Below are positions 1 through 5,507 of a stretch of 5,841 bases of DNA, one piece after another. Positions within the stretch are counted from its first letter, which is position 1. Every line of letters starts with the position of its first letter. The stretch is taken from assembly GCA_021782715.1 (NCBI GenBank), contig JAJXUR010000024.1, positions 1-5,841 of the forward strand. Direction: 5' to 3'. Below the pieces are notes generated by a model. That model was not told the DNA's origin, did no database searches, and saw only the letters and a list, made by a program, of their open reading frames with translations. Source of the DNA: a bacterium (lineage in GTDB: Bacteria > Patescibacteriota > Minisyncoccia > Phycocordibacterales > Phycocordibacteraceae). Made by a program: the position numbers and the translations under genes.

Positions 1-504
1 CGCATAAGTATTGACGGTGTTGGAATCGCTTCCGGAGAGATAACGCACATAGGCTGTCGCCCCATTAGGGAGCCATGATGCGGATTGGATTCCCGGGATG
101 GTCTTGTTGTTGATGCGAGTGATTGTGCCTGTCGGGCTGGCGTAGGCAAAGACATTGCCGCTTGCCCGCTCGATGTAATTGACGGCGATTTCAGGCGTTG
201 AGCTCGCATTTGCGGCCTTTGTATCGACGACGGATTCGCCCGGGACTATCGGGCCGGTGCTTATCTGCACTAGCCGCGCAGAGACGCTTACCGGCGCGCT
301 CGGCGCGCCGGGAGCGAGACTTGGCTCGGTGCTCACACCGGCGCCAGTCGTGCCCACTGCCGTCTGCCCTGCGACTGGCAAGCTAGTGCTCCCTGTCGGA
401 GCGACCGTGACCGCGGGTGTCCCGGACGAGAAATAGAAATAGGCGGCAACGCCTGCCCCTAGAAGGACGACGACGATAGTGATAATGGCGAGGGTGCGGC
501 GCAT
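1..504 (-). CDS. Membrane-anchored extracytoplasmic protein, beta-propeller-like (3' end missing)
   Basis: The frame is open without a stop from an ATG at 504-502 to the window edge, giving 168 codons of an incomplete gene. The protein starts MRRTLAII and has one hydrophobic helix at about residues 6-25, then a Pro/Thr/Ser/Gly/Ala-rich linker (about 27-85) and a more structured part from about 100. That part contains NYIERASGNVFAY, then RINNKTIPGIQSASW, then AYVRYL. This spacing resembles blade-like repeats of secreted CPR proteins of unknown function, and a TolB/WD40-like propeller is a guess. The topology suggests a short cytoplasmic N-terminus with the bulk outside the membrane. The start is one base after the stop of the pilin gene, which implies translational coupling; only a weak purine run (AAAGATAG) precedes it. 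The role is unknown, but the position suggests a surface protein made with the pilus. The reading frame is certain; the function is not. Confidence 0.8.
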   Translation of the reverse strand, partial: MRRTLAIITIVVVLLGAGVAAYFYFSSGTPAVTVAPTGSTSLPVAGQTAVGTTGAGVSTEPSLAPGAPSAPVSVSARLVQISTGPIVPGESVVDTKAANASSTPEIAVNYIERASGNVFAYASPTGTITRINNKTIPGIQSASWLPNGATAYVRYLSGSDSNTVNTYA

Positions 505-505
505 A

Positions 506-1189
506 CTATCTTTGTATTTGCTGGCAGAAAGCATCACCGGCTATCGTGTATCCAGAAACGCTGCTCTTAGAGGCTGCACAGGATTGTTGGTCTGGCCAAC
601 ACAAATCGACTGCTTGCACGTCGGTGTTGGTACCTATCGTAGCATTGACGTCTTCGTTTACACACCACAATCCATTGGCCGCACTGGTTCCTATATATGA
701 AGGCGGGGTTGTTGTGGCCGTAGAAGGCGTTGATGATTTCGTATCGAGCGGCGGGAGATTGAGCGAGAGGTTCAGGATGTTCGGATTGATGATGGAGAAG
801 ACGAGGACCGGCGAGAGGACGAGGACGAGACCGAAGATGGCTTGGGTGATGCGCTCCCGCCCATTGCTCTGCTTGCTGACGGAGTCTTTCGTCGAAATCT
901 CGAGTCCGCCCCATATGATCTCGATGACGGCGAGTATGGCAGCGAGGCCGATGAGGTACTTGTAGAGATTGTTGAAGAAGTTCGCGAGCGAGGTCGCATT
1001 GATGACGCTGGTCGCGCTCTGGTCGGTGAGACCGGGGATAGGGGCGAGCGCGGTGAAGCTGCCCTGCGCGTTTGTTGACGACGATGCGGTGGCATTGGCC
1101 ACGTCAGTCGCAGTATCCGCATATACAACCCCAACCCCGGCTACAGCCATACTTGAGACAAGGATAATCGCAAAGAAGAGCTTTTTCAT
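506..1189 (-). CDS. VirB2-like T4SS pilin with cysteine-bearing C-terminal tail
   Basis: This 227-residue protein (from ATG 1189-1187) has a classic signal peptide: MKK, a hydrophobic core at residues 4-20, and a likely cut after VYA at 24. After a linker containing FTALAPIPGLTD come two hydrophobic helices, about 77-97 (YLIGLAAILAVIEIIWGG) and 116-135. They are joined by a short polar loop, and the second ends in the INPN motif at 134-137. This is the pattern of the T4SS pilin family common in CPR genomes, VirB2/TrbC-like in topology. It is expected to be membrane-inserted and to form the pilus fibre. Unlike a minimal pilin it continues about 90 residues beyond helix 2, with a Thr/Ser/Pro linker (150-165) and a tail with Cys at 176, 197, 204 and 222. 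The frame is open to an ATG at 1270 that overlaps the upstream stop as ATGA, but those 27 extra residues are encoded by the inverted-repeat element, so the ATG in front of the signal peptide is preferred. It could instead be a minor pilin or tip subunit. Confidence 0.8.
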   Translation of the reverse strand: MKKLFFAIILVSSMAVAGVGVVYADTATDVANATASSSTNAQGSFTALAPIPGLTDQSATSVINATSLANFFNNLYKYLIGLAAILAVIEIIWGGLEISTKDSVSKQSNGRERITQAIFGLVLVLSPVLVFSIINPNILNLSLNLPPLDTKSSTPSTATTTPPSYIGTSAANGLWCVNEDVNATIGTNTDVQAVDLCWPDQQSCAASKSSVSGYTIAGDAFCQQIQR

Positions 1190-1266
1190 CCCGTTAGAAA
1201 TAGAACTCCTGTGCGGTGATGTCTTGTTTTGGGTACGCATGACCTGTTCGTTATCTCTAACTGGAT
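1188..1266 (-). repeat. 79-bp inverted-repeat (REP/MITE-like) hairpin element before the pilin gene
   Basis: On the minus strand the 5' arm ATCCAGTTAGAGATA (1266-1252) pairs with the 3' arm TATTTCTAACGGGAT (1202-1188). Fourteen of 15 positions pair, including one G-T wobble, with one A-G mismatch. After a two-base bulge, GAAC (1249-1246) and GTTC (1206-1203) add four more pairs, leaving a loop of about 39 bases. The element begins at the base after the stop of the Ig-like gene and runs into the pilin start codon. No T-run follows the stem, so it is not an intrinsic terminator. Translated in the pilin frame the arms read NPVRD and ISNG, a pair I associate from memory, unchecked, with intergenic palindromic repeats in CPR genomes. 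It may be a mobile REP-type repeat or an RNA structure for processing or translation control. Confidence 0.7.
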
Positions 1267-2262
1267 TCATAGGCCGAAGAAGTTAGTGCTCTGCTGTGTG
1301 CCGAAAGATAGCGACAGATTTGCGGTCGCTTCTGCGGATGTACCAGAGTTGGCAGTGAGCGTGAGAGAGGCACTCCCTTGCCCGCTCCCAGACGGCCGGA
1401 GTGTCAGCGAATTGCCAGATTGTGCGGGCGCGCCGTTCAGGAACCACTCGAGCGAGGGCGCACCGCCGGTGAGTGGGAAGGAGAAGGGCGCTGCATATAG
1501 TCCTGCCTCCGTCCCTGCGATGGCGTAGGCGCCAACGAGCGCATGGTCGTAGAGGATGCCGAGGAGCGGATCAGTCGCATAGATGTGTACCGATGGTTCC
1601 GCGGCTGTCAGCGAGACGGAATCGCCGCCGACGAGGTTCCCCGCCAGGCTCTCTACGACGACGGAGACCGAACGCTCTCGGTACTGTAAGGGTGACGCGA
1701 CCATGATGACCTCCTTCCCAATGCCGGAGGAGTTCGCTATCTGAACGCCGTCGACGGTCCAGGAGTACGAGAGGGTTGCCGGATCGAGTGTTTTGCCGCC
1801 GGCATCCTTTAAGGAAGCTACCGCGACGATACGCACATCTCCATTGAGTGGCACAAGCGGTTTCCCTGGGTAAAGCGGCGGTGCCGAAGCGACCGGCTCC
1901 ATGATGAGCGATACATCCTGCGGTTGCAATACTATCGACTGAGTATCGGTGGTGCCGCCGGAAGAGATATTTACCGAGACGGAGGTGACGCTTCCTGTCT
2001 TCCCGAGTGGTATTGAAACTGGCTGGACGTTGCCGCTATAGACTTTCTTGCCGCCGACCGAGACTGAAAGAGTTGCTGCTGTGAGATTGAGCGACGAGGA
2101 CAGGAACGAGAGGGTCGCTTGGCTATTCGGCGCCGGGTACTGAGGAGAGATGGAGATGGTGAATGGGGCGGCATTCCCGGTGGAGTCGCTAAGTGATTGC
2201 GCCGATGCGCTTATCGGCGCAAGAAGTGCGAGTGCACATGCTGTGAGGAAGCCAAAGCGCAT
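1267..2262 (-). CDS. Secreted Ig-like/PKD-like repeat protein of the pilus locus
   Basis: This 331-residue protein starts with a signal peptide (MRFGF, hydrophobic core about 4-17, likely cleavage after ASA near residue 21). The rest is rich in Ser, Thr, Gly and Val and falls into about three beta-sandwich-like parts: 32-118, 119-220 (SYSWTVDG at 165-172) and 222-320 (LEWFLNG at 271-277). Linkers include PPLYPGKPLVP (128-138) and the HIYATDPLLG stretch (226-235). The W-x-V/L-(D/N)-G pattern is typical of Ig/PKD-type domains. The protein ends in NFFGL and has no cysteine outside the signal peptide, no visible membrane helix after it and no LPxTG-type anchor. It is presumably exported and surface- or pilus-associated; from memory, similar proteins occur beside pilin genes in CPR genomes. 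The frame is also open to a GTG at 2295 that overlaps the previous stop as GTGA. The ATG at 2262 is preferred because it gives a normal signal peptide. No specific function can be assigned. Confidence 0.72.
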   Translation of the reverse strand: MRFGFLTACALALLAPISASAQSLSDSTGNAAPFTISISPQYPAPNSQATLSFLSSSLNLTAATLSVSVGGKKVYSGNVQPVSIPLGKTGSVTSVSVNISSGGTTDTQSIVLQPQDVSLIMEPVASAPPLYPGKPLVPLNGDVRIVAVASLKDAGGKTLDPATLSYSWTVDGVQIANSSGIGKEVIMVASPLQYRERSVSVVVESLAGNLVGGDSVSLTAAEPSVHIYATDPLLGILYDHALVGAYAIAGTEAGLYAAPFSFPLTGGAPSLEWFLNGAPAQSGNSLTLRPSGSGQGSASLTLTANSGTSAEATANLSLSFGTQQSTNFFGL

Positions 2263-2286
2263 ATGCGTAGTATACAACCTGTATAC
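2263..2286 (-). promoter_or_regulatory. Possible internal promoter or operator: GTATAC-N5-GTATAC
   Basis: In the minus-strand gap before the Ig-like gene, two copies of the self-complementary hexamer GTATAC (2286-2281 and 2275-2270) are separated by five bases. They form a symmetric site as well as a direct repeat. The second copy contains TATACT (2274-2269), one mismatch from a consensus -10 box, ending six bases before the ATG at 2262. If used, transcription would start at or next to that ATG and give a leaderless mRNA. No convincing -35 box is seen at the right distance. This may be an internal promoter, a repressor site, or chance. Confidence 0.3.
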
Positions 2287-2291
2287 GGCAA

Positions 2292-3029
2292 TCACGCTGC
2301 TTTCTTCGTATATTGGGGGACACCAACGAGCGGTTCCCGAGGTTTGACCGGGGGGAACGGAAGGATATCGGCCGGCATCTCAGCAGCCTCTTCGTCGGCA
2401 GCCCTCTCTTGTTCGGCGTACGCGGTATCATTTGCGGTTTCTTGCTCGGCTTGTGCCAGCTGAGCCTGTTCCTGCTCCTGCATCTGCATGAGTGCTGCTG
2501 CCTGTTGCCGGCTCTGGCTGAGCTGTTTTGCGGCTTGTCCGGCCTCATATGCCTGTAATGCCGCCTTATCATGCTGTATCTGAGCGTGGTACATCCGGTA
2601 CATCGATCCGGTAAGTCCCGGCAATGCGCCGATGAGGGGTATCTCGCTCACCATGAGTCCGGCGACGAACCAAATCGTATTTCCGGAATTCGCTTCGAAG
2701 ATGCGCCGGTTCTTCAGGGCCAGGATGAGGCCGATAGCCATCCAGCCGGCAAGGCCGACAGCCATCGCCATGACGACACCGAAGGCTTCTATCGCTGGCG
2801 CGCCGAGTGTGCCGGCGAAGAGACCGACGCCTCCGCCTACGACCGCACCGGTCACTCCTCCGCCTACGGCTGCGTTGGCTGCTACTGCAGCAAGGAACGG
2901 GCCGAAGAACCAGAACATATCGAAAAACATTCGGAGGAGATCAAAGATGCCGGCGACAACGAGGGTCGGCATCGCCTTTGGCCACGTCATCACCGGCGGC
3001 GGCGTCTCGTTATTTCTGCTCGGCGGCAT
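2292..3029 (-). CDS. Polytopic membrane protein with Gln/Ala/Glu-rich cytoplasmic tail, downstream of VirB4
   Basis: I do not recognise this 245-residue protein by name. After a short polar N-terminus it has a long hydrophobic segment at about 21-52, a Gly-rich stretch (GGGVTGAVVGGGVG, 56-69), a second helix at about 83-105 followed by basic KNRR, and a third at about 118-138 ending in PLIGALPGLTG. From about 145 to 218 it is rich in Gln, Ala and Glu (for example MQMQEQEQAQ) and is probably helical or coiled-coil. The tail is Pro-rich and ends YTKKAA. The positive-inside rule would place the tail in the cytoplasm, near VirB4. The gene overlaps the end of the VirB4 gene by 20 bp, so the two are probably translated together. 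Its place suggests a membrane channel or scaffold part (a VirB3/VirB6-like role), an inference from context only. Starts at Met14 or Met20 are possible; Met1 is chosen because it alone has a purine-rich leader. Confidence 0.75.
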   Translation of the reverse strand: MPPSRNNETPPPVMTWPKAMPTLVVAGIFDLLRMFFDMFWFFGPFLAAVAANAAVGGGVTGAVVGGGVGLFAGTLGAPAIEAFGVVMAMAVGLAGWMAIGLILALKNRRIFEANSGNTIWFVAGLMVSEIPLIGALPGLTGSMYRMYHAQIQHDKAALQAYEAGQAAKQLSQSRQQAAALMQMQEQEQAQLAQAEQETANDTAYAEQERAADEEAAEMPADILPFPPVKPREPLVGVPQYTKKAA

Positions 3030-4830
3030 AGCGGCTCTTCTCTTGTTTTATCGCCATGAGCTGCGAGGGGTCGGAGGTGATGATCTGGTCCTCGGTGTAG
3101 CTTGCGACGATCTTGATAGCGACGTGTTTCAAGCCGGCGAAGAAAAGCCCCTCCCCCACCCCCGCTTCGAGAAGGAGGTACTTCTCTTCATCGGTCAGAT
3201 TGAATGTCTTCTGGAGGACGTCGATGGTTGTCGGCGACTGTTTCAGGAGGAGTTGGATTGAAGAGTTCGTGAGAATCGGACGGCCATACGGGCTCTTGAG
3301 GAAGTCCTCGACGTCTTGCGTGATAGTGCAGACGCCAAGGTAGTATTTGCGGCCGCGTTTCGCGAGCGAGTAGAGGAAGGAAGCGGTGTCGTCGCTCTTC
3401 ATCATCCACCATGCCTCGTCGATGATGAGGAGGCGCTTCTTCATCTCGTGGCGAACCGCGTTCCAGATGTAGTGCGTGATGATGTACATAGCGACCGGCT
3501 TCAGCTCATCCTCCATGTCGCGCACGGAGAAGACGGCGAACTGTTGCTTGAGGTCGATGTTGGTCGGCTGATTCATGAATCCGGACCAGGTGCCACGCGT
3601 GTATTTCGAAAGACGCTCAATCAAGGACTCGCTTCCCTCCATGCCGGAGAGCACCTGTTCGAAGTCGGACAGCAGGGGCGACTCGGCGCCGGTGAAATCG
3701 GAATCGCCGGTGATGTCTTTGAGCGCATACGTCTCGCTGATGGCACGGTCGACGATAGCATCTTCTTCCGGACTAAGGCCGCCAAGCATGATGCGGAAAA
3801 GGCCGACGAGCGAGATGATATTGGAACGCAGGATGTCTTTAGGGTCTTCGTCTTCTCGCACCGGCGGAAGGTCAAACGGATTGATATGGTTTTCGGATGA
3901 GAGCGATATGTTGAACGAGCGGCCGCCGGTGGCTTCGGCGAGTTGTTCGTATTCGCGTTCCGGGTCGATGACGATGACGTCCGTCCCGAACATAAGAGAG
4001 CGCAAGATCTCGAGCTTAGTCGCATAGCTTTTACCGGAACCGGACTTCGCGAAGACGACGGAGTTGTAGTTCTCGAGTGAGAAGCGGTCGAAGAGAATAA
4101 GCGAGGAGTTATGGCGGTTGATGCCGTAAAGGATGCCGCGGTCGCTCGTGAGGTCGAAGGAGACGAACGGGAATATAGAGGAGAGCGGTGAGGAATTCAG
4201 TTTCGAATTGACGAGGAGTTCGTCAGAGCCGAGCGGCAAGCATGACCGGAACCCTTGCTCTTGCTGGAAGAGCGCTGGTTTGGTGTAGACGAGCTTCGCG
4301 TCGAGGATGCCGCGGATGTCACCCTCGGTCTTCGCTATCTCTTCCGGTGTATCGCCGTAAAGCGCGAGATAAAGCCCCACATCAAAGAGCTTCTCCTGCG
4401 CTTGCTGCAGATTGTCGCGCAGGCTCTCGAGATCTTGATAGGCCGTATCGAGCAGGGGGTCGCGCACGAGGCCTTTTGCCTCGCGCTCGTTGATCTGGCT
4501 CTGCACCTCGGCGACTTTCTTCTGGAAGCTCCTGAGCGCAGTCTCGGTCTCGACCGGATGGATGAATAGGGAGACATCGAGCACTTTATCGAGGTCGATA
4601 ATCGGCGAGAACCAGCTGTCGGAAAGAAAGCGCGGATAGGAGACGGTATAGAACGTACGGACGAATTTTTCTCCGAGTTCGAGCTCGCGTGAGCCTATCT
4701 TGAGCGCAGTCGGTGCGATCGTGTCGACGAGGTCGAGCGAACTCTGCCGGTAGATGTCGCGCGGCAGGACCGGCACGATAGCCGGAGCTTCTTCTTTCTG
4801 TTTGCGGCTGAGGAAGTCGAGGAGGGCCAT
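3010..4830 (-). CDS. virB4: VirB4/TraC-family type IV secretion ATPase
   Basis: This 606-residue protein is the cytoplasmic motor ATPase that powers pilus assembly and substrate passage in type IV secretion systems. The N-terminal part (about 40-230) fits the CagE/TrbE/VirB4 N-domain and includes a charged, probably helical stretch at 95-150. The ATPase domain follows: Walker A AKSGSGKS at 261-268 (fits [AG]x4GK[ST]), VIVIDPEREYEQL at 285-297, Walker B LLIIDEAWW at 467-475 with catalytic-type Glu472, and the sensor-like TITQDVEDFL at 502-511. QLLLKQSP at 526-533 is also typical of the family. All key ATPase residues are present, so it should be active. It lies between the TraC-like gene and a membrane-protein gene. 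It starts 33 bp after the former with no clear Shine-Dalgarno sequence (the leader is AT-rich) and overlaps the latter. About 600 residues is short for VirB4 (often about 800), consistent with part of the N-terminal region being a separate gene upstream. Confidence 0.95.
   Translation of the reverse strand: MALLDFLSRKQKEEAPAIVPVLPRDIYRQSSLDLVDTIAPTALKIGSRELELGEKFVRTFYTVSYPRFLSDSWFSPIIDLDKVLDVSLFIHPVETETALRSFQKKVAEVQSQINEREAKGLVRDPLLDTAYQDLESLRDNLQQAQEKLFDVGLYLALYGDTPEEIAKTEGDIRGILDAKLVYTKPALFQQEQGFRSCLPLGSDELLVNSKLNSSPLSSIFPFVSFDLTSDRGILYGINRHNSSLILFDRFSLENYNSVVFAKSGSGKSYATKLEILRSLMFGTDVIVIDPEREYEQLAEATGGRSFNISLSSENHINPFDLPPVREDEDPKDILRSNIISLVGLFRIMLGGLSPEEDAIVDRAISETYALKDITGDSDFTGAESPLLSDFEQVLSGMEGSESLIERLSKYTRGTWSGFMNQPTNIDLKQQFAVFSVRDMEDELKPVAMYIITHYIWNAVRHEMKKRLLIIDEAWWMMKSDDTASFLYSLAKRGRKYYLGVCTITQDVEDFLKSPYGRPILTNSSIQLLLKQSPTTIDVLQKTFNLTDEEKYLLLEAGVGEGLFFAGLKHVAIKIVASYTEDQIITSDPSQLMAIKQEKSRYAAEQK
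3035..3043 (-). promoter_or_regulatory. Weak ribosome binding site for the membrane protein gene
   Basis: The purine run AGAGAAGAG lies five bases before the ATG at 3029-3027, inside the end of the VirB4 coding region. It matches the Shine-Dalgarno consensus only partly, but it is the best leader among the candidate starts of this gene and supports the 20-bp overlap with VirB4. Confidence 0.3.
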
Positions 4831-4863
4831 GGTGAGATATTTAAATATTTAAAAGTTTAAAAC
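4831..4863 (-). other. AT-rich spacer with a 14-bp palindrome before virB4
   Basis: The gap between the TraC-like stop and the VirB4 start is almost all A and T inside a GC-rich operon. It holds the perfect palindrome TTTAAATATTTAAA (4840-4853). It lacks a Shine-Dalgarno sequence. TAAATA-like stretches could act as a -10 box, but no paired -35 box is clear. It may be an unstructured entry site for ribosomes, a weak internal promoter, or a protein-binding site. Confidence 0.35.
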
Positions 4864-5502
4864 TCATGCCTCAAGACGGATAGGATTCTCGAGCTCGCCC
4901 GGATTGAAAGAGCGGTAGAGGAGTTCGATGACCTCTTCGGTACCGAGCGGGACGGCGCGGACGCCGGTGCCAGCGAGGCCGGCTGCGACGAGCGAGAGTC
5001 GCTGCTCAAGCTGCGCGCGGTCTTCCTCGAAGGAGGTATCGCTCGTCGCCTTCTTCGCCGCCGCGCTCTCCTGTCGCAGGAAGCTCACGGCACCTGCGGC
5101 GCTCACGCGCGGTGCGTACGACACGACGACGTAGAACGATTTCGTCATGATGTTTGTTTGCTCGGCGAATGAGCCGATGAATTCTATGTATTCGCGCAGC
5201 TGGATGCGCATCAGCTCGCTTTTCTGTTCTGGCATCTTCTCTTGGAGGAGCGCGAGATAGGGGCGCAGGTCCATCCGGCGCGAATTGATGACGATCTGGA
5301 TCGAGAAATCGAGCGTGTTCAGGAAATTCTGGAAACCCAGGATGATGCCGTGCTGCTCATCGGAGGATTTGAGCCCGAAATTGATAGCGGAGCAGATGAG
5401 TACGCCGCGGTACCCGCCATCCTTCAGCATGATGATGCCATTCCGTATCTCTTTGATGGGAACGAATTGCTGGGTCTTCCCTGCTTGTGTGGTATTCGGC
5501 AT
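4864..5502 (-). CDS. TraC-like domain protein, stand-alone partner of VirB4
   Basis: This soluble-looking 212-residue protein has no signal peptide or membrane helix. Its N-terminal two thirds carry stretches I recognise from the TraC-like protein encoded before VirB4 in CPR genomes: QQFVPIKEIRNGI (11-23), LKDGGYRGVL (26-35), GFQNFLNTLDFSIQIVINSRRMDLRPYLALL (56-86), REYIEFIGSFAEQTNIMTKSFYVVVSY (103-129). The last third is more variable, with a charged Ala/Glu-rich helix around 145-175 and an end resembling the VEELLYRSFNP type (VIELLYRSFNP at 191-201). In larger VirB4/TraC proteins a comparable region precedes the ATPase core, so the two genes probably make a split version whose products associate at the inner face of the membrane. 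It has no Walker motifs and is not itself an ATPase. The start is five bases after the PrgI stop without a Shine-Dalgarno sequence, so translation is likely coupled. The family call is firm; the exact role is inferred. Confidence 0.85.
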   Translation of the reverse strand: MPNTTQAGKTQQFVPIKEIRNGIIMLKDGGYRGVLICSAINFGLKSSDEQHGIILGFQNFLNTLDFSIQIVINSRRMDLRPYLALLQEKMPEQKSELMRIQLREYIEFIGSFAEQTNIMTKSFYVVVSYAPRVSAAGAVSFLRQESAAAKKATSDTSFEEDRAQLEQRLSLVAAGLAGTGVRAVPLGTEEVIELLYRSFNPGELENPIRLEA

Positions 5503-5507
5503 AGTGG

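Noticed and set aside
546..965. Plus-strand open frame opposite the pilin
   Set aside because: It is antisense to the helices and tail of the pilin and has no recognisable domain.
1190..1270. Longer pilin start at the ATG at 1270 (27 extra residues)
   Set aside because: The added residues are encoded by the inverted-repeat element and would put a long charged stretch before a normal MKK signal peptide. The ATGA overlap keeps it possible but less likely.
2200..2262. Lipoprotein lipobox LTAC at residues 6-9 of the Ig-like protein
   Set aside because: The cysteine is too close to the N-terminus, with no hydrophobic core before it; the hydrophobic core follows it instead, as in an ordinary signal peptide.
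2263..2295. GTG start at 2295 for the Ig-like protein
   Set aside because: The GTGA overlap with the previous stop is attractive, but the ATG at 2262 gives a standard signal peptide. Kept only as an alternative.
2632..3261. Long plus-strand open frame (209 codons) opposite the VirB4 end and the membrane protein gene
   Set aside because: It is antisense to two well-supported genes, its product is Arg/Ala/Pro-rich low complexity, and it resembles no family; a shadow of GC-rich coding on the other strand.
3316..3900. Plus-strand open frame of 194 codons opposite the ATPase core
   Set aside because: It lies entirely antisense to the Walker A to Walker B region of VirB4, which explains its codon pattern.
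4045..4060. Walker A beginning with Ala (AKSGSGKS) as a defective motif
   Set aside because: The general pattern [AG]x4GK[ST] allows Ala at that place; the lysine, serine and Walker B residues are intact.
1267..4866. Recoding of TGA as glycine (Gracilibacteria/SR1 code)
   Set aside because: TGA closes three genes at expected protein ends and at tight gene junctions, and read-through would not extend recognisable domains.
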